From positions 1 to 37,281 of the IMG/VR virus record IMGVR_UViG_3300006736_000024: a DNA stretch of 37,281 bases; one strand, 5' to 3'. The DNA is from a virus. The notes under the pieces are model-generated. The model was not told where the DNA came from and did no database searches. It saw only the letters and a program-made list of their open reading frames with translations. The stretch's first letter is position 1. Each line of letters begins with the position of its first letter. Of this stretch, positions 15,801 through 24,127 are shown piece after piece. The position numbers were made by a program, and so were the translations under genes.

Positions 15801-15934
15801 CCGCTGCCCGGCGCATCGCTGGCAGGGATAGCGGCAGGGTCTTCCGGCAATGGGATATCGCCATCAAAAAAGCCCGGCGTTAAATCTTCTGCCGGGCTTT
15901 CTGTTTGTGGTGAAACGGTAGGGTCAAGTGCCAT
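12866..15934 (-). CDS. Large internal virion / DNA-ejection protein
   Basis: A 1022-residue protein. Residues 1-200 are Pro/Gly/Asp-rich and probably disordered. The rest is helical, with an NGLLSSPITHMVNLISN motif (438-454) that recurs in very large phage core or polyvalent proteins. Moderately hydrophobic stretches follow, for example FIRWFIPFLKTP. Its place after the gp15-like protein and before the fibre matches T7 gp16, which spans the envelope during DNA entry. I do not see a transglycosylase motif. Codons 12-23 form a perfect terminator-like hairpin (separate entry). It overlaps the previous gene by 11 bases. Confidence 0.75.
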   Translation of the reverse strand: MALDPTVSPQTESPAEDLTPGFFDGDIPLPEDPAAIPASDAPGSGVEVAGMFKSGVTKAFRGALRKLDDQGKFTRPGSAEGEAVPDITNGGIEPGGVPPGHNPAPAADTPVGPDGQRLPDGTQVPGDAQGRVPFGADGIDTRDIPGHPDYVPEGRVAPEVPPPAPEQPAPLSATSDPAQVGTDAAAVGRVDKEVEVRIDGPKETEVNEVYKRFTTDTPFSALDDFNSGRIETDQDALAVIASRSQVYAAEIAAETGGVIKQSVTKHLADLVGGSPGQLTKKILGGKLIQSGSPGELAANMLAARDLMVWSAQKVDTLAKLVQDGKVENLTAAGFQSMDEAIVAMQRQSALHVALQAKIKGAQTEIARTLSSFNIGVGGDALRNQNIEALIANNGGVDLARQRASMYLSLEDPAKRAVFLQKSFAARSADALYEAWINGLLSSPITHMVNLISNLLHMTGQTVVRGTAGIMARARRAKTGDNNGVRGGEGTAMMFAWKMAMKDAFRMAGAVFKDPTGEIMAKVEPGKKFRPRAFSAEGMEKAGLVGNAFDVAGSLLTLGRVSTRGLAAGDVFFKVLGQRMETYARAWRETVVEFGEGAVGVTDNFTDALAHRIANPTAATQQASIDFGQMVTFTGQLGEFGQKAQGIAANGFIRWFIPFLKTPANIISTAWEYTPMAGLSQKFRLAIAEGGEAADLAKARIALGTATMVTVGGFAQAGSITGGGPTDPKLRANLTRQGWKPYSFKIPIADGKFHYLPYKRIEPFATVIGIAADLSEIGNEAIDREQYDKIVASLAMALTKNVTSKTYMEGFSNLIDLLENPDRYGPATINNFVRTIMPRAGAMVEHMVDPELRYTRGLLDALKQDTPGWSDTLQPRVDLWGRHMMHNSVFGGVDKPNRLDDELHRLRLGIGGPSDIMPGSTGAGADTSVDIKLSPEQFYDYSVAAGKAAAENLATVIVDNPRTKRARNYKRASDEAKKIAIKNVFYNSRKAARAWLFKRSKHAPDLERLQDKIMNDRKQRLTQ
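15866..15900 (-). terminator. Terminator-like hairpin inside the large virion gene
   Basis: On the minus strand, AAAGCCCGGC, a 12-base loop and GCCGGGCTTT form a perfect 10-base stem followed directly by more T (six Ts in a row). This is the form of an intrinsic terminator, placed at codons 12-23 of the 1022-residue gene. Translating ribosomes should melt it, so it would act when translation start is weak. Confidence 0.7.
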
Positions 15935-18338
15935 CTTCTGCCTCTGGGTTGCTCAGTTCTGGGAATGCTGCGCCGGCGAGGCCAAGTAGTACACCGATGA
16001 TCGCAAGCGGCGCCTCTTTGATAACACCAAAGCCGCACTTGGTACCGGGATCGGCAGCGCATCTACCATTGGTGCAACATACCCGGTTCACATAAGTTTC
16101 CCTAGCATGTTTATGAGCGGCGCCCTTGGGCGTCATGTTTTTCCATGTGTCGAGGTACGCCGATAAACCTTCTTCACCACCGAACTGCTTGAGTATCTGA
16201 TCGCGGCCTTCGGGCGGCGTGAATTCAGGATCATTCAGCTTGGCAAGAATGACCTTAGACAGCTTGTCAGTGCGGACGCCCTTGGGCGTAAAGTTGGTCT
16301 TGCCGTGATATAGTGTAATAACATCGATCAGCGGCGATCCATCGGGCATAGTCATCTTGCCGAATTCATCGATCTCAGCTTCATTCAATGCAACAGACCG
16401 GATGCGAAGATTGGGATACCGTTGCTTGGCAGCGATTGCCTTCTCAGCGGTCCAGGCATTCGATACATCAGTCGGCACCTTGTCCATCGACACATTTAAT
16501 CTAAGCGCCGGATGGTCGCCGAATTGTTCGACAAACTCTTCCGACTTTGTGATGGCTTTTATAAACAGACCGCGATCCAGTGCAGCGTCCAGGGTAGCCA
16601 AAACATTCTCACCATCGACGCCATCACGGTAGTCGCCGAATGAGAACATCCGCAACCCGCCATCTTGGTTGAATGCATCGATGACCGACTTGGGCATCTT
16701 GTTGAATGCATCGGGATCGAAGTTGTGTTCCAGCTTGTCGGTCTTCGCCTGTGCGCTGCCAAGGCCGGTATCCTCGACAGTGCCGCCGGCGGCGATTGCC
16801 TTGTCGCGCTCCTTATTAATAACGCGACCTTCATCAACGTAGCAGTAAAGGCATGACCCGGTATTGCATGACCGCTTGCCACAGGTGGTCGAGAAGTCAA
16901 CTGATGCGGCGGTCTTCTGGTTTTTGTGGATGAATTTGCCCTTGGGGTTGTTCCTGACCCACTTCATATATTCGATGCCAGCTTCATCCAGCCGGTCATC
17001 AAACTGCGCGGCAACGCCCGGCGCGATGTTGGGCGTACCCTTGGCATGGCTCTGGTCGGGCAGCTTCGCCAGCGCCCTCGACGCCTTCGCAGTATCGGCG
17101 ACTTGCTCTTCTGTCGAGGCAACGCGGAGAACATCCATCAGGTCGCCGTCTTCGATTGCTTCGATCAGTTCAGCCGACTTGGCCTGTGGTACAATAGGCC
17201 CGCCTGGCGCCGGCGCGGCCTTAACACCGCCCGGCGCGGCGGCATCTTCTAATTGATTATAGAACCGGGCGCCCTTAAGGCGCGGCGGCACCGCTCCAGC
17301 GCCATCAGAGATAACCGTGTCTTCGACAAACTTGAATAAGGCATCAACATCCTTGGGATCGACACTGATCTGCCCGTCCTCGATTTTTAATGACGGCACC
17401 GCTTCCAGTAATTCTTCACGGTTGGCGGCATTAGAAAAGAAATCATCGAAGAACCGTTGTTCTGGTCTAGTCAGCTTTACACCCGGCCCTGCTACGCCAC
17501 CCGCCGCCAACGTGCCGGCACTGCCGACATCGGCGCCGCTTAATGCCTTGGCGCCTTGTGCTATCTTGACAGCGGCGGCGGCTTCGATGTCGCCGGCCAG
17601 ACCAAGACCAAGCAACCGCCCAAATGAGCCGACTGTTTCATCGGTTTCTTCAGTGCGCTGGAATAGCTTCAATCTTCCATCATCATCCTTGAGGATGACA
17701 TGGTTGCCATCTTCGAAGTCCGACACTCTCTTTACATCGCCGCCATCGACCAGAACAAAAAAATCATCGCCCTCGCCGCCCTCTGGAATAAATTCTGTGG
17801 TGCCATTGGGAACGATGTCGCCAATGAAGGGCCGGTTATGCTCCTCTTCCCCCTGACCGATTGCGCGTAAAACCGGCGAGGTCTGTTGCAGCGCCGCGAT
17901 CAATTCTTGGGATTGAATGTTGTTCAGATTTTTGGCGGCGGCGGCGAACCCGGTCAGCTTCCCATCATCTGGCACAGCCTCATCAACCGGCGGCAATACA
18001 TCATCCACCGTTTCCGGCGCACCACTGGGCATCAGCCGGTTGGCGCCGGCCATCTGCCGTTGAATTGGCGTCATGCCGGCGAGGGCTGATTGTTCCGGCG
18101 TGGGCGGCGGCGCGTCCTCTTCACTCAGGATCACCTCATCCGGCGAATTGTCATCGCCGATACCGACCGTCTGGCGAACGCCTTCGACATCCCGCGTTTC
18201 GATGCTGTCGAACTTGGGTATGCTGAACATGACCTCGCCGGCGTCCATGCCGGCGTCCTCAAGTGCCTGCCACTCTTCGGTGCCGACCGCGTTAGCATGG
18301 CGGCGCTCTGTGGTATAGATGTCGGTGATGTCATCCAT
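15924..18338 (-). CDS. Internal virion protein with radical-SAM/Gp88-like cysteine domain
   Basis: An 804-residue protein in the internal-core gene cluster. Residues 1-440 are acidic and low in hydrophobic structure. From about 445 to 770 it resembles an iron-sulphur TIM-barrel enzyme. There is a four-cysteine cluster at 486, 491, 496 and 499 (C-x4-C-x4-C-x2-C, ending CLYCYVDEGR). Strand-like segments follow: GLRMFSFGDY (561-570), FIKAITKSEEFV (592-603), ALRLNVSMD (611-619), LRIRSVALNE (644-653) and DVITLYHGK (672-680). A second cysteine group lies at 754, 755, 760 and 768. This is the layout of radical-SAM-like phage Gp88 proteins, with spacing different from the usual CX3CX2C. A hydrophobic C-terminal segment (778-792) could insert in a membrane. 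Enzyme role is inferred; substrate unknown. Confidence 0.7.
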   Translation of the reverse strand: MDDITDIYTTERRHANAVGTEEWQALEDAGMDAGEVMFSIPKFDSIETRDVEGVRQTVGIGDDNSPDEVILSEEDAPPPTPEQSALAGMTPIQRQMAGANRLMPSGAPETVDDVLPPVDEAVPDDGKLTGFAAAAKNLNNIQSQELIAALQQTSPVLRAIGQGEEEHNRPFIGDIVPNGTTEFIPEGGEGDDFFVLVDGGDVKRVSDFEDGNHVILKDDDGRLKLFQRTEETDETVGSFGRLLGLGLAGDIEAAAAVKIAQGAKALSGADVGSAGTLAAGGVAGPGVKLTRPEQRFFDDFFSNAANREELLEAVPSLKIEDGQISVDPKDVDALFKFVEDTVISDGAGAVPPRLKGARFYNQLEDAAAPGGVKAAPAPGGPIVPQAKSAELIEAIEDGDLMDVLRVASTEEQVADTAKASRALAKLPDQSHAKGTPNIAPGVAAQFDDRLDEAGIEYMKWVRNNPKGKFIHKNQKTAASVDFSTTCGKRSCNTGSCLYCYVDEGRVINKERDKAIAAGGTVEDTGLGSAQAKTDKLEHNFDPDAFNKMPKSVIDAFNQDGGLRMFSFGDYRDGVDGENVLATLDAALDRGLFIKAITKSEEFVEQFGDHPALRLNVSMDKVPTDVSNAWTAEKAIAAKQRYPNLRIRSVALNEAEIDEFGKMTMPDGSPLIDVITLYHGKTNFTPKGVRTDKLSKVILAKLNDPEFTPPEGRDQILKQFGGEEGLSAYLDTWKNMTPKGAAHKHARETYVNRVCCTNGRCAADPGTKCGFGVIKEAPLAIIGVLLGLAGAAFPELSNPEAEDGT

Positions 18339-20071
18339 TATCCAGGTACGCCTCTGCCAGATTTTTTGTTTTCCTCTTCTGCTTTCCGCAACGCCTCTGC
18401 CGCATCGTCATTCTCTTTAACCAGCTTCCGCATTTCCTTTATCTTGGCAAAGATATCCTGTGCAGCGGCTGGCTTGATCTTCTTTCTCTTCAGCGCAGAA
18501 ACCGTGTTATCCAGTGCCTCATCCAGATGTTCGCTGGTGTAATCCGCCGGATCGATGCCCTTCGGCCCAAAGCGCAACTTTGTAAAGCTGGACAGGACGC
18601 GCCCGCCCGGTGCTGATCGATCGATAAGATCGCTTGCTACTTCCCAAGGATTATCGCCATCACGATTGACGCGGATATCATATTCCCGCAAGGCCGATTG
18701 TATCCTGATCGCCTTCTGACCATCCTTATCTTCAAGAAACGAGAACATCGCCGCGCCGGTCGATGTCACGCCCAGCGATCTTTCCAGCGTCCTTCTGGCT
18801 TGGAACTGAGGCGACTTTTTGAACGTATCATCCTTGGCCGTTTCCAGAAGTGAATATAGATGCTTGGCATCGCCGCCGGTCAATCTGGATCGCTCACCCG
18901 GCCCGCCAACCATGAATGCAATGTTGGCGCTCATCGCCTCGATTTCAGCTTGGCGCAAATCTTCCGGCAGATCGGCGATCGCATAAATTCTCTGCGACAT
19001 ATTAATAAACGCCGGCAGATCGGTCTTGGCTCCATCCAGCCCGGTCATTATCTTTTGCAGAGCAATGCCGTCCTTGCCTTCGATGTTCCCTATCTTCACC
19101 TGATCTTCGATCCAATCTGGCGACATCCTTGAAACCTGATCGGCCTGTTCATCGCTGGCTGTATTATCTTCGACAGCCAATGCTGAGACAATGTACGCCG
19201 CGCCGGTTTGCACCCGCGCCGTCTTTGCCGCCTTTTCCCGTGCCGTGTCGGCCTTGTCCAATGCCGATTGGATGCGGCTCATGTCGGTCAGAGCCTTTGA
19301 CTTGAATGTCGCCTTATCGGTCGCGTCGAGGCGATCCCATATAGCCTTGACCGGACCCGGCAATCCCTTACCATCCTCCTTCATCGCGTCAGAAATGCCT
19401 TCAAGGGTTTCGATGGCTTGGTTCCGGCCAAGATATCCGGCGATGCTTTGCTTGGCGAATGTCTCGCCAAATTTCATTATCCGATCGGCGGCGACCTTGG
19501 CATCGATGATGCCGGTGACTGCCAGATGCTTGATGCTGGCGATGCCCTGATCGAACATCTTCTGATGCAGGGTTCCATTGCTGGCGACGATCGGAGTATT
19601 GCCGGCGGCATTATTGATCGCATCGATGTTCAGTTTGTTGGTCGCATCGACCTGACCGATCGCCCGCTGGGTAGCTGCGCTGCGAAAGGCAACGGCAGAG
19701 GTCGCAGAGTTGCCTGCCCAATTTCTGTTGAACACCTGGCGGGCGGCGGGCGACAAAGTTGCGCCTAGTGTTTTGCCGATCTCTTTGGCGCGGGTATCAT
19801 ATTCAGCAACCGCATCCGGTAAACTCATGCCCTTCAATCGCTGATCATTATTCAGTGCGCCAAGCTGCCGGGCGGCTTCGCCGGTTGCCGTGCTTACACT
19901 CTCAGCCGTTTCGGCAGCGATGACCTTTTCGCCGATCTGTCCCAGCGCATTGCCAAAGTTCTGCATGGCATTGGTGATCAGGCTCTCGCCGGTGTCGGGC
20001 GTTTGCGGCGCGAAGGCAAGTGGCTGGCTTGATGCCCGCTGGTTCACTGTGGTGAGGTTGAACTTAGGCAT
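18338..20071 (-). CDS. Internal virion protein, T7 gp15-like position
   Basis: A 577-residue, mostly helical protein rich in Ala, Lys and Asp, with a charged, coiled-coil-like C-terminal 60 residues. It lies between the gp14-like and the radical-SAM-like core genes, in the place of T7 gp15, a core protein ejected into the periplasm. Sequence alone shows no enzyme motif. It couples to the next gene by TAATG. Assignment rests mainly on position, size and composition. Confidence 0.65.
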   Translation of the reverse strand: MPKFNLTTVNQRASSQPLAFAPQTPDTGESLITNAMQNFGNALGQIGEKVIAAETAESVSTATGEAARQLGALNNDQRLKGMSLPDAVAEYDTRAKEIGKTLGATLSPAARQVFNRNWAGNSATSAVAFRSAATQRAIGQVDATNKLNIDAINNAAGNTPIVASNGTLHQKMFDQGIASIKHLAVTGIIDAKVAADRIMKFGETFAKQSIAGYLGRNQAIETLEGISDAMKEDGKGLPGPVKAIWDRLDATDKATFKSKALTDMSRIQSALDKADTAREKAAKTARVQTGAAYIVSALAVEDNTASDEQADQVSRMSPDWIEDQVKIGNIEGKDGIALQKIMTGLDGAKTDLPAFINMSQRIYAIADLPEDLRQAEIEAMSANIAFMVGGPGERSRLTGGDAKHLYSLLETAKDDTFKKSPQFQARRTLERSLGVTSTGAAMFSFLEDKDGQKAIRIQSALREYDIRVNRDGDNPWEVASDLIDRSAPGGRVLSSFTKLRFGPKGIDPADYTSEHLDEALDNTVSALKRKKIKPAAAQDIFAKIKEMRKLVKENDDAAEALRKAEEENKKSGRGVPG

Positions 20072-20078
20072 TAAACAA

Positions 20079-20660
20079 TCACCTTGCTATCAAGTTAGTA
20101 CCGGCAACCGGCAAAATGTTCCCGCCCGCTGGGAATGGTGCCGCGCCTACTGTAGACGCACCCGGTGCCGGCGGCGCGATCGCCTGACTGAAGGCAAACC
20201 CTGACAGCGCCAGCGATGCGCCGGCGTTGATAAAGCCGGCAGTCATCGCATTCTTGCCCTGCGCCAGATATGCCGATGCCTCGTTGCGGAAACTGTCGGC
20301 CTTGAACCGATGCCCGGCGACCTCCTGATCGGTCTTGAATTGCTCACCAAGTTCCAGAACTGCGCCGGCAGTGGCATTGGCTACTTGGACCTCCAGCGGC
20401 GTACCCGATGCGACCTCGACGCCCGACGTCGCGATCGCAACAACATCTTCGGCCTCTTTGATTTGGTTTTGCCGGGCAACCCGCGATCGATTGACGGCAC
20501 CAACATTAGCTGCCGTCAGCGCATTAACATCAGACCGGGCGGCATTCTGCCTAGATATCTTAGCCCGCGCCTTGGCCGCGCTATTGGCATTAATGCCGCC
20601 GATGATCGATCCAGCGGCGGCAAGACCACCACCGATCAGAACAAGAGTAGGACTACACAT
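20079..20660 (-). CDS. Internal virion protein, T7 gp14-like
   Basis: A 193-residue protein starting Met-Cys, then a hydrophobic glycine-rich helix (LVLIGGGLAAAGSIIGG). An Ala/Arg/Gln-rich helical middle and a second hydrophobic stretch (AGASLALSGFAFSQAI) follow. Proteins of this size and shape after tail tubular protein B are the gp14-like core proteins, which form the outer-membrane part of the ejection channel. The start overlaps the tail tubular B stop (TAATG). Confidence 0.7.
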   Translation of the reverse strand: MCSPTLVLIGGGLAAAGSIIGGINANSAAKARAKISRQNAARSDVNALTAANVGAVNRSRVARQNQIKEAEDVVAIATSGVEVASGTPLEVQVANATAGAVLELGEQFKTDQEVAGHRFKADSFRNEASAYLAQGKNAMTAGFINAGASLALSGFAFSQAIAPPAPGASTVGAAPFPAGGNILPVAGTNLIAR

Positions 20661-23566
20661 TATCCATCACTTTCAATAACGCGGGTTATCAATGCCGATA
20701 CGGTCAGCGGCAGCGGCTGGTCTTGCACAATCATCACCTGACCTTCCCGATCCCAGCCGCCTCTGAACTTGACGATCTTGTCGCCATTGAAGAGCGGCGG
20801 CGAACTATCCATCGGGTCTGATCCATCGCGGAACTTTACTTCATCCAGATTGGCGGCATCGGGTCCGACCTTCATGCCCAGCGAATTGATCAGCCGAACG
20901 ATAATTTCGAACACCCTTTTCGGCTTGCCCATCGCAGTACCCTGCCCGGCACCGGCACCGACATTCGATCTCAGGCTCTTGATGGTGGTGGTATATCCCA
21001 GCCCGACCTTGGCCTTGGACACTGCCGGGTCAAGGCTCGATATTGAGCCAGACGATACTGCCTGATCAGACTGCACCGCCCCGTCGCCAAGTATCGAAAC
21101 CGTTTCGCCTTCCAGATGGTCGAGGCCAGATATGGCGGTGATCGCTTCCCGCGCCTCGCCGCCGGATGTATATGCCGTGTATGCCGTGCCATCGATCAGA
21201 AGGTACGCAATGCCGCCCGATGTATAGGTGGTGAAGGCACTGCTATCGACGCCGATCGTGAAATTATCGGCATCGACTTTGGTAATGGTATATGCGTTCC
21301 CGTTCAATTCGGTCATGCCGGCGACTTCAAGAAAACCGATTTCATCGCCGGTCGAAAAACCGTGAGCAACGCACTCAATGCTGCCGGGGTTTGCCCTTGT
21401 CGCGGCACTGACCGGCTTGCCGCTGGTATTCATCAGTTCGAATGTATTGGTCGCACTCTCAATAACGCGGAACCGGATATCATTGATTTCAGTCATGCCG
21501 GCGACATCTTCGATATCGACCAGATCGCCATCGGTCAGACCATGCGCCGCCGATGTAACCACCACCGGGTTCGCCGCTGTCGCGCCGGTGATCGTGAGTG
21601 GCGTATCCAAAGTCAGACCGCTGTCTACAAAGAAGGCGTCATCCTCTTTGGTATCGCCATCGTCGGCGTTGAAATTTGCTTGCAGCAATTCAACATACTG
21701 CCGGGCCACACTATTGACCGTTCGCTTGGTAATGAGCCAGACCTCATGCCGGGCGGTGCCGGGTATAATGGCGACACTGGTAACAACGCCATGTGTTGTG
21801 GTGCCGAACGATCCGCCCATCGGATGGCGGTGCCATGCGACCACTTGCTGATCGCGCAAGTAGGTCATGCCCAGCAACTGCCCATCGTTCCGGTAGCCCC
21901 AAACGATACTGTCGGGTTCCTGACCGTATGCGATCTCTTCGATACCGCCATAGCCGACCTGTTCCGATAGCAAGGTCAGATCGGGCGCTTGGTAGCTGTC
22001 ACTGTCGAACGTGTAGACGAACTCTCGCAGCTTCCGCTTCTGGCGCTGGATGAATAGCACCACATTATCGATACGCAATGCCGTCGATGTCGAGTTCGAT
22101 CCCCGCGTACCCTCTCTGACCACCCGCACATTGGTCGGCGTCAAAGCCTCGTTTCGGTTCGATGCCGACACAATGAATTCGCCGCCGGCGGTTCCAACCA
22201 CCATGACTTTTCCCGGCTGCAAGAACCTGATCACGTTCACCTGGTCCGATGCGATCGTATAAATTAGCGATGCATCAGCCAGAACGCCGGGCGTGTGATT
22301 TTCATAATCTGCCGACTTCGATCCCCATAGCGTCTGAGGCTCTTCGGTCGAGCCGGCCCAAAACAATCTCTGTTCATAGAAAGCAACGGTCGCCGGGTAG
22401 CCGGTGGTATCAGACCATGATCCCAGCCGCCATTTGGTGACCGCGCCGGTGCCGCCAAGATCATTGACGATATTGACCGTGACCACCGTAGTCGATGACC
22501 GGCTGGCTATGGTGCCGTATCCCCATTGGATGCCGCCGTCGAGAATGAATTTCCAAGTGACTGTGGCATCGACAATCTCATCGCCGGTGCCGCTTGGCCC
22601 GCCGGAACCGTCAGACGTTCCCGCGTGGATGCATTTATAGACATTGCCAGAATTGCGGACAACGTCATCGACCGAATAGGCGGTGGTCGCCGCCCATGCC
22701 GTCGCCTGATGACCGATGCGGATCAGCCGGCCCACATCGGTGGTCTGGAACCCATCGCCGCCATTGATGCCAGTAACCGCCGATGCGGTGACCGTGACGC
22801 CGCTGCCGGTGGTCGCACCCGGTGTCATTGTGGTGGTGGTGGTGTTCTCATCCTGATATGGCCCATCGGTGAAATCGATGGTGGTCAGGGTCCATGATGT
22901 ATGACCCGTCCGCTCCAGTTTGCGCGGTGCATAAGACTGATGCGCCAGATAAAGTATGTCGGCAGACTGAGCGTGTTTGATCGATGACAGATCGGCCTTG
23001 GCATAAGTGGTGGTAAGCTGATGAACCTTGGCGGCGGTGCCGGCGGAACTGTAAGCGGTGAAGCCGGTGCCATCGATATTGGTGCCATCGATGTCGGTCA
23101 GTTCGAAGTCATTGGCATTCTTGTTGGCGACCAGATAATACTTGCCGTTCAATTCGGTCATGCCGACAACATCGGCGATGAAAACTTCATCGCCGTCTGA
23201 ATAGCCATGCCCGGTGTCGGTGATTACCACCGGGTTGGCTTGCGTTGCCCCGCTGATGGTGGTGGTGCTTTCCAAAATCGAGCCTTGATCCTTATAGAAC
23301 CGGAAATATAAATCGCCGGCTTCGATCACATAAGCTTGGGTTGTCGAGAATTCAAACGGGAGCAACCGCGTAGCATCAGCGCTAGTCTTGACCTCCTTGA
23401 TGAACTTGGAACCGGATCGCCGATGCGCCGCGCCATGCGGAAACACCAGTGCATTTTCCAGTGTCTCAGCCGCGTTCTTGTATTTCTCAAGATCGGGCCG
23501 GCCATACAGCTTATTGCTGACCTCGCCGGCAGTAAAGTTGGTTTGGATATCGGCGGTGCGAGGCAT
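20660..23566 (-). CDS. Tail tubular protein B-like (tail nozzle)
   Basis: A 968-residue tail protein. It has the tail-tubular-B type start (FTAGEVSNKLYGRPDLEKYKN, split here after 'YGRPD', residues 11-31) and a LENALVFPHGAAHRRSGSKF segment. It probably forms the distal nozzle of the short tail and contacts the fibre. Three repeat units of about 75 residues, each with an H-G-x-x-x-G-D pattern then V-x-G-M-T-E-[LI]-N, are inserted: one near 103-180 and two in tandem near 650-785. They resemble the FCCH-type insert domains found in some phage tail proteins. The start follows the previous TAA directly. Confidence 0.85.
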   Translation of the reverse strand: MPRTADIQTNFTAGEVSNKLYGRPDLEKYKNAAETLENALVFPHGAAHRRSGSKFIKEVKTSADATRLLPFEFSTTQAYVIEAGDLYFRFYKDQGSILESTTTISGATQANPVVITDTGHGYSDGDEVFIADVVGMTELNGKYYLVANKNANDFELTDIDGTNIDGTGFTAYSSAGTAAKVHQLTTTYAKADLSSIKHAQSADILYLAHQSYAPRKLERTGHTSWTLTTIDFTDGPYQDENTTTTTMTPGATTGSGVTVTASAVTGINGGDGFQTTDVGRLIRIGHQATAWAATTAYSVDDVVRNSGNVYKCIHAGTSDGSGGPSGTGDEIVDATVTWKFILDGGIQWGYGTIASRSSTTVVTVNIVNDLGGTGAVTKWRLGSWSDTTGYPATVAFYEQRLFWAGSTEEPQTLWGSKSADYENHTPGVLADASLIYTIASDQVNVIRFLQPGKVMVVGTAGGEFIVSASNRNEALTPTNVRVVREGTRGSNSTSTALRIDNVVLFIQRQKRKLREFVYTFDSDSYQAPDLTLLSEQVGYGGIEEIAYGQEPDSIVWGYRNDGQLLGMTYLRDQQVVAWHRHPMGGSFGTTTHGVVTSVAIIPGTARHEVWLITKRTVNSVARQYVELLQANFNADDGDTKEDDAFFVDSGLTLDTPLTITGATAANPVVVTSAAHGLTDGDLVDIEDVAGMTEINDIRFRVIESATNTFELMNTSGKPVSAATRANPGSIECVAHGFSTGDEIGFLEVAGMTELNGNAYTITKVDADNFTIGVDSSAFTTYTSGGIAYLLIDGTAYTAYTSGGEAREAITAISGLDHLEGETVSILGDGAVQSDQAVSSGSISSLDPAVSKAKVGLGYTTTIKSLRSNVGAGAGQGTAMGKPKRVFEIIVRLINSLGMKVGPDAANLDEVKFRDGSDPMDSSPPLFNGDKIVKFRGGWDREGQVMIVQDQPLPLTVSALITRVIESDG

Positions 23567-24127
23567 TTAAAGTCTGCTATCCAGCCATGATTGCTCATTC
23601 GCCGACAGACTTTCTTGGGCATCGACCAGCCGCGCCTCTGCCAGCCGGCGCAGATATTGCGTTTCGGCGGTGGATGCCAATGCCGCATTTGCCGTCAGGT
23701 CATATGCCAGATCGGATGCGATGCGGGCCGCGTATGCCTCGACAAACTTGGCATCGAATAGCGTGGGATCAGTCACCTTGTCGATATAGACGATCTCCAG
23801 CGGCGCTGCCTGATCGGAAACGATCTTCTGACCCTCGACCGCCCATTCTTCGGTGGTGTTGACTTCGATAATTCTTAGGCATCCGGTCGGCCAAGAATAG
23901 GCATTCGTATATTCCCATATCGGTGCTGTGGTATCGGCGGCGATCGATACCCTCTTCAGCGCAAAGTTCCAAGGATGATCGCGCAGGGTCTGGTCCCGCG
24001 CCTGTTCATAGATGCGGTTACAGGCGCGGCCTTCTTTCGTATCATCGACCAGATCGGTGATTGGCTCTGCGCCCAGCCAAGTCAATGCCCGATTGCAGAT
24101 GGATACGATGGTTGAGGTATCAGTCAT
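23567..24127 (-). CDS. Tail tubular protein A-like (adaptor/gatekeeper)
   Basis: A 186-residue protein with the family's usual start: IVSICNRALTWLGAEPITDL, then GRACNRIYEQARDQTLRDHPWNFA (positions about 27-52, conserved NRIYEQARD and HPWNFA). It forms the ring joining portal and nozzle. Its length is normal for the family. It overlaps the methyltransferase-fusion gene by eight bases upstream and abuts the nozzle gene downstream. Confidence 0.88.
   Translation of the reverse strand: MTDTSTIVSICNRALTWLGAEPITDLVDDTKEGRACNRIYEQARDQTLRDHPWNFALKRVSIAADTTAPIWEYTNAYSWPTGCLRIIEVNTTEEWAVEGQKIVSDQAAPLEIVYIDKVTDPTLFDAKFVEAYAARIASDLAYDLTANAALASTAETQYLRRLAEARLVDAQESLSANEQSWLDSRL

Noticed and set aside
21116-21970. 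A 284-codon rightward frame within the tail nozzle gene
   Set aside because: Antisense shadow of the repetitive nozzle coding sequence; no family pattern.
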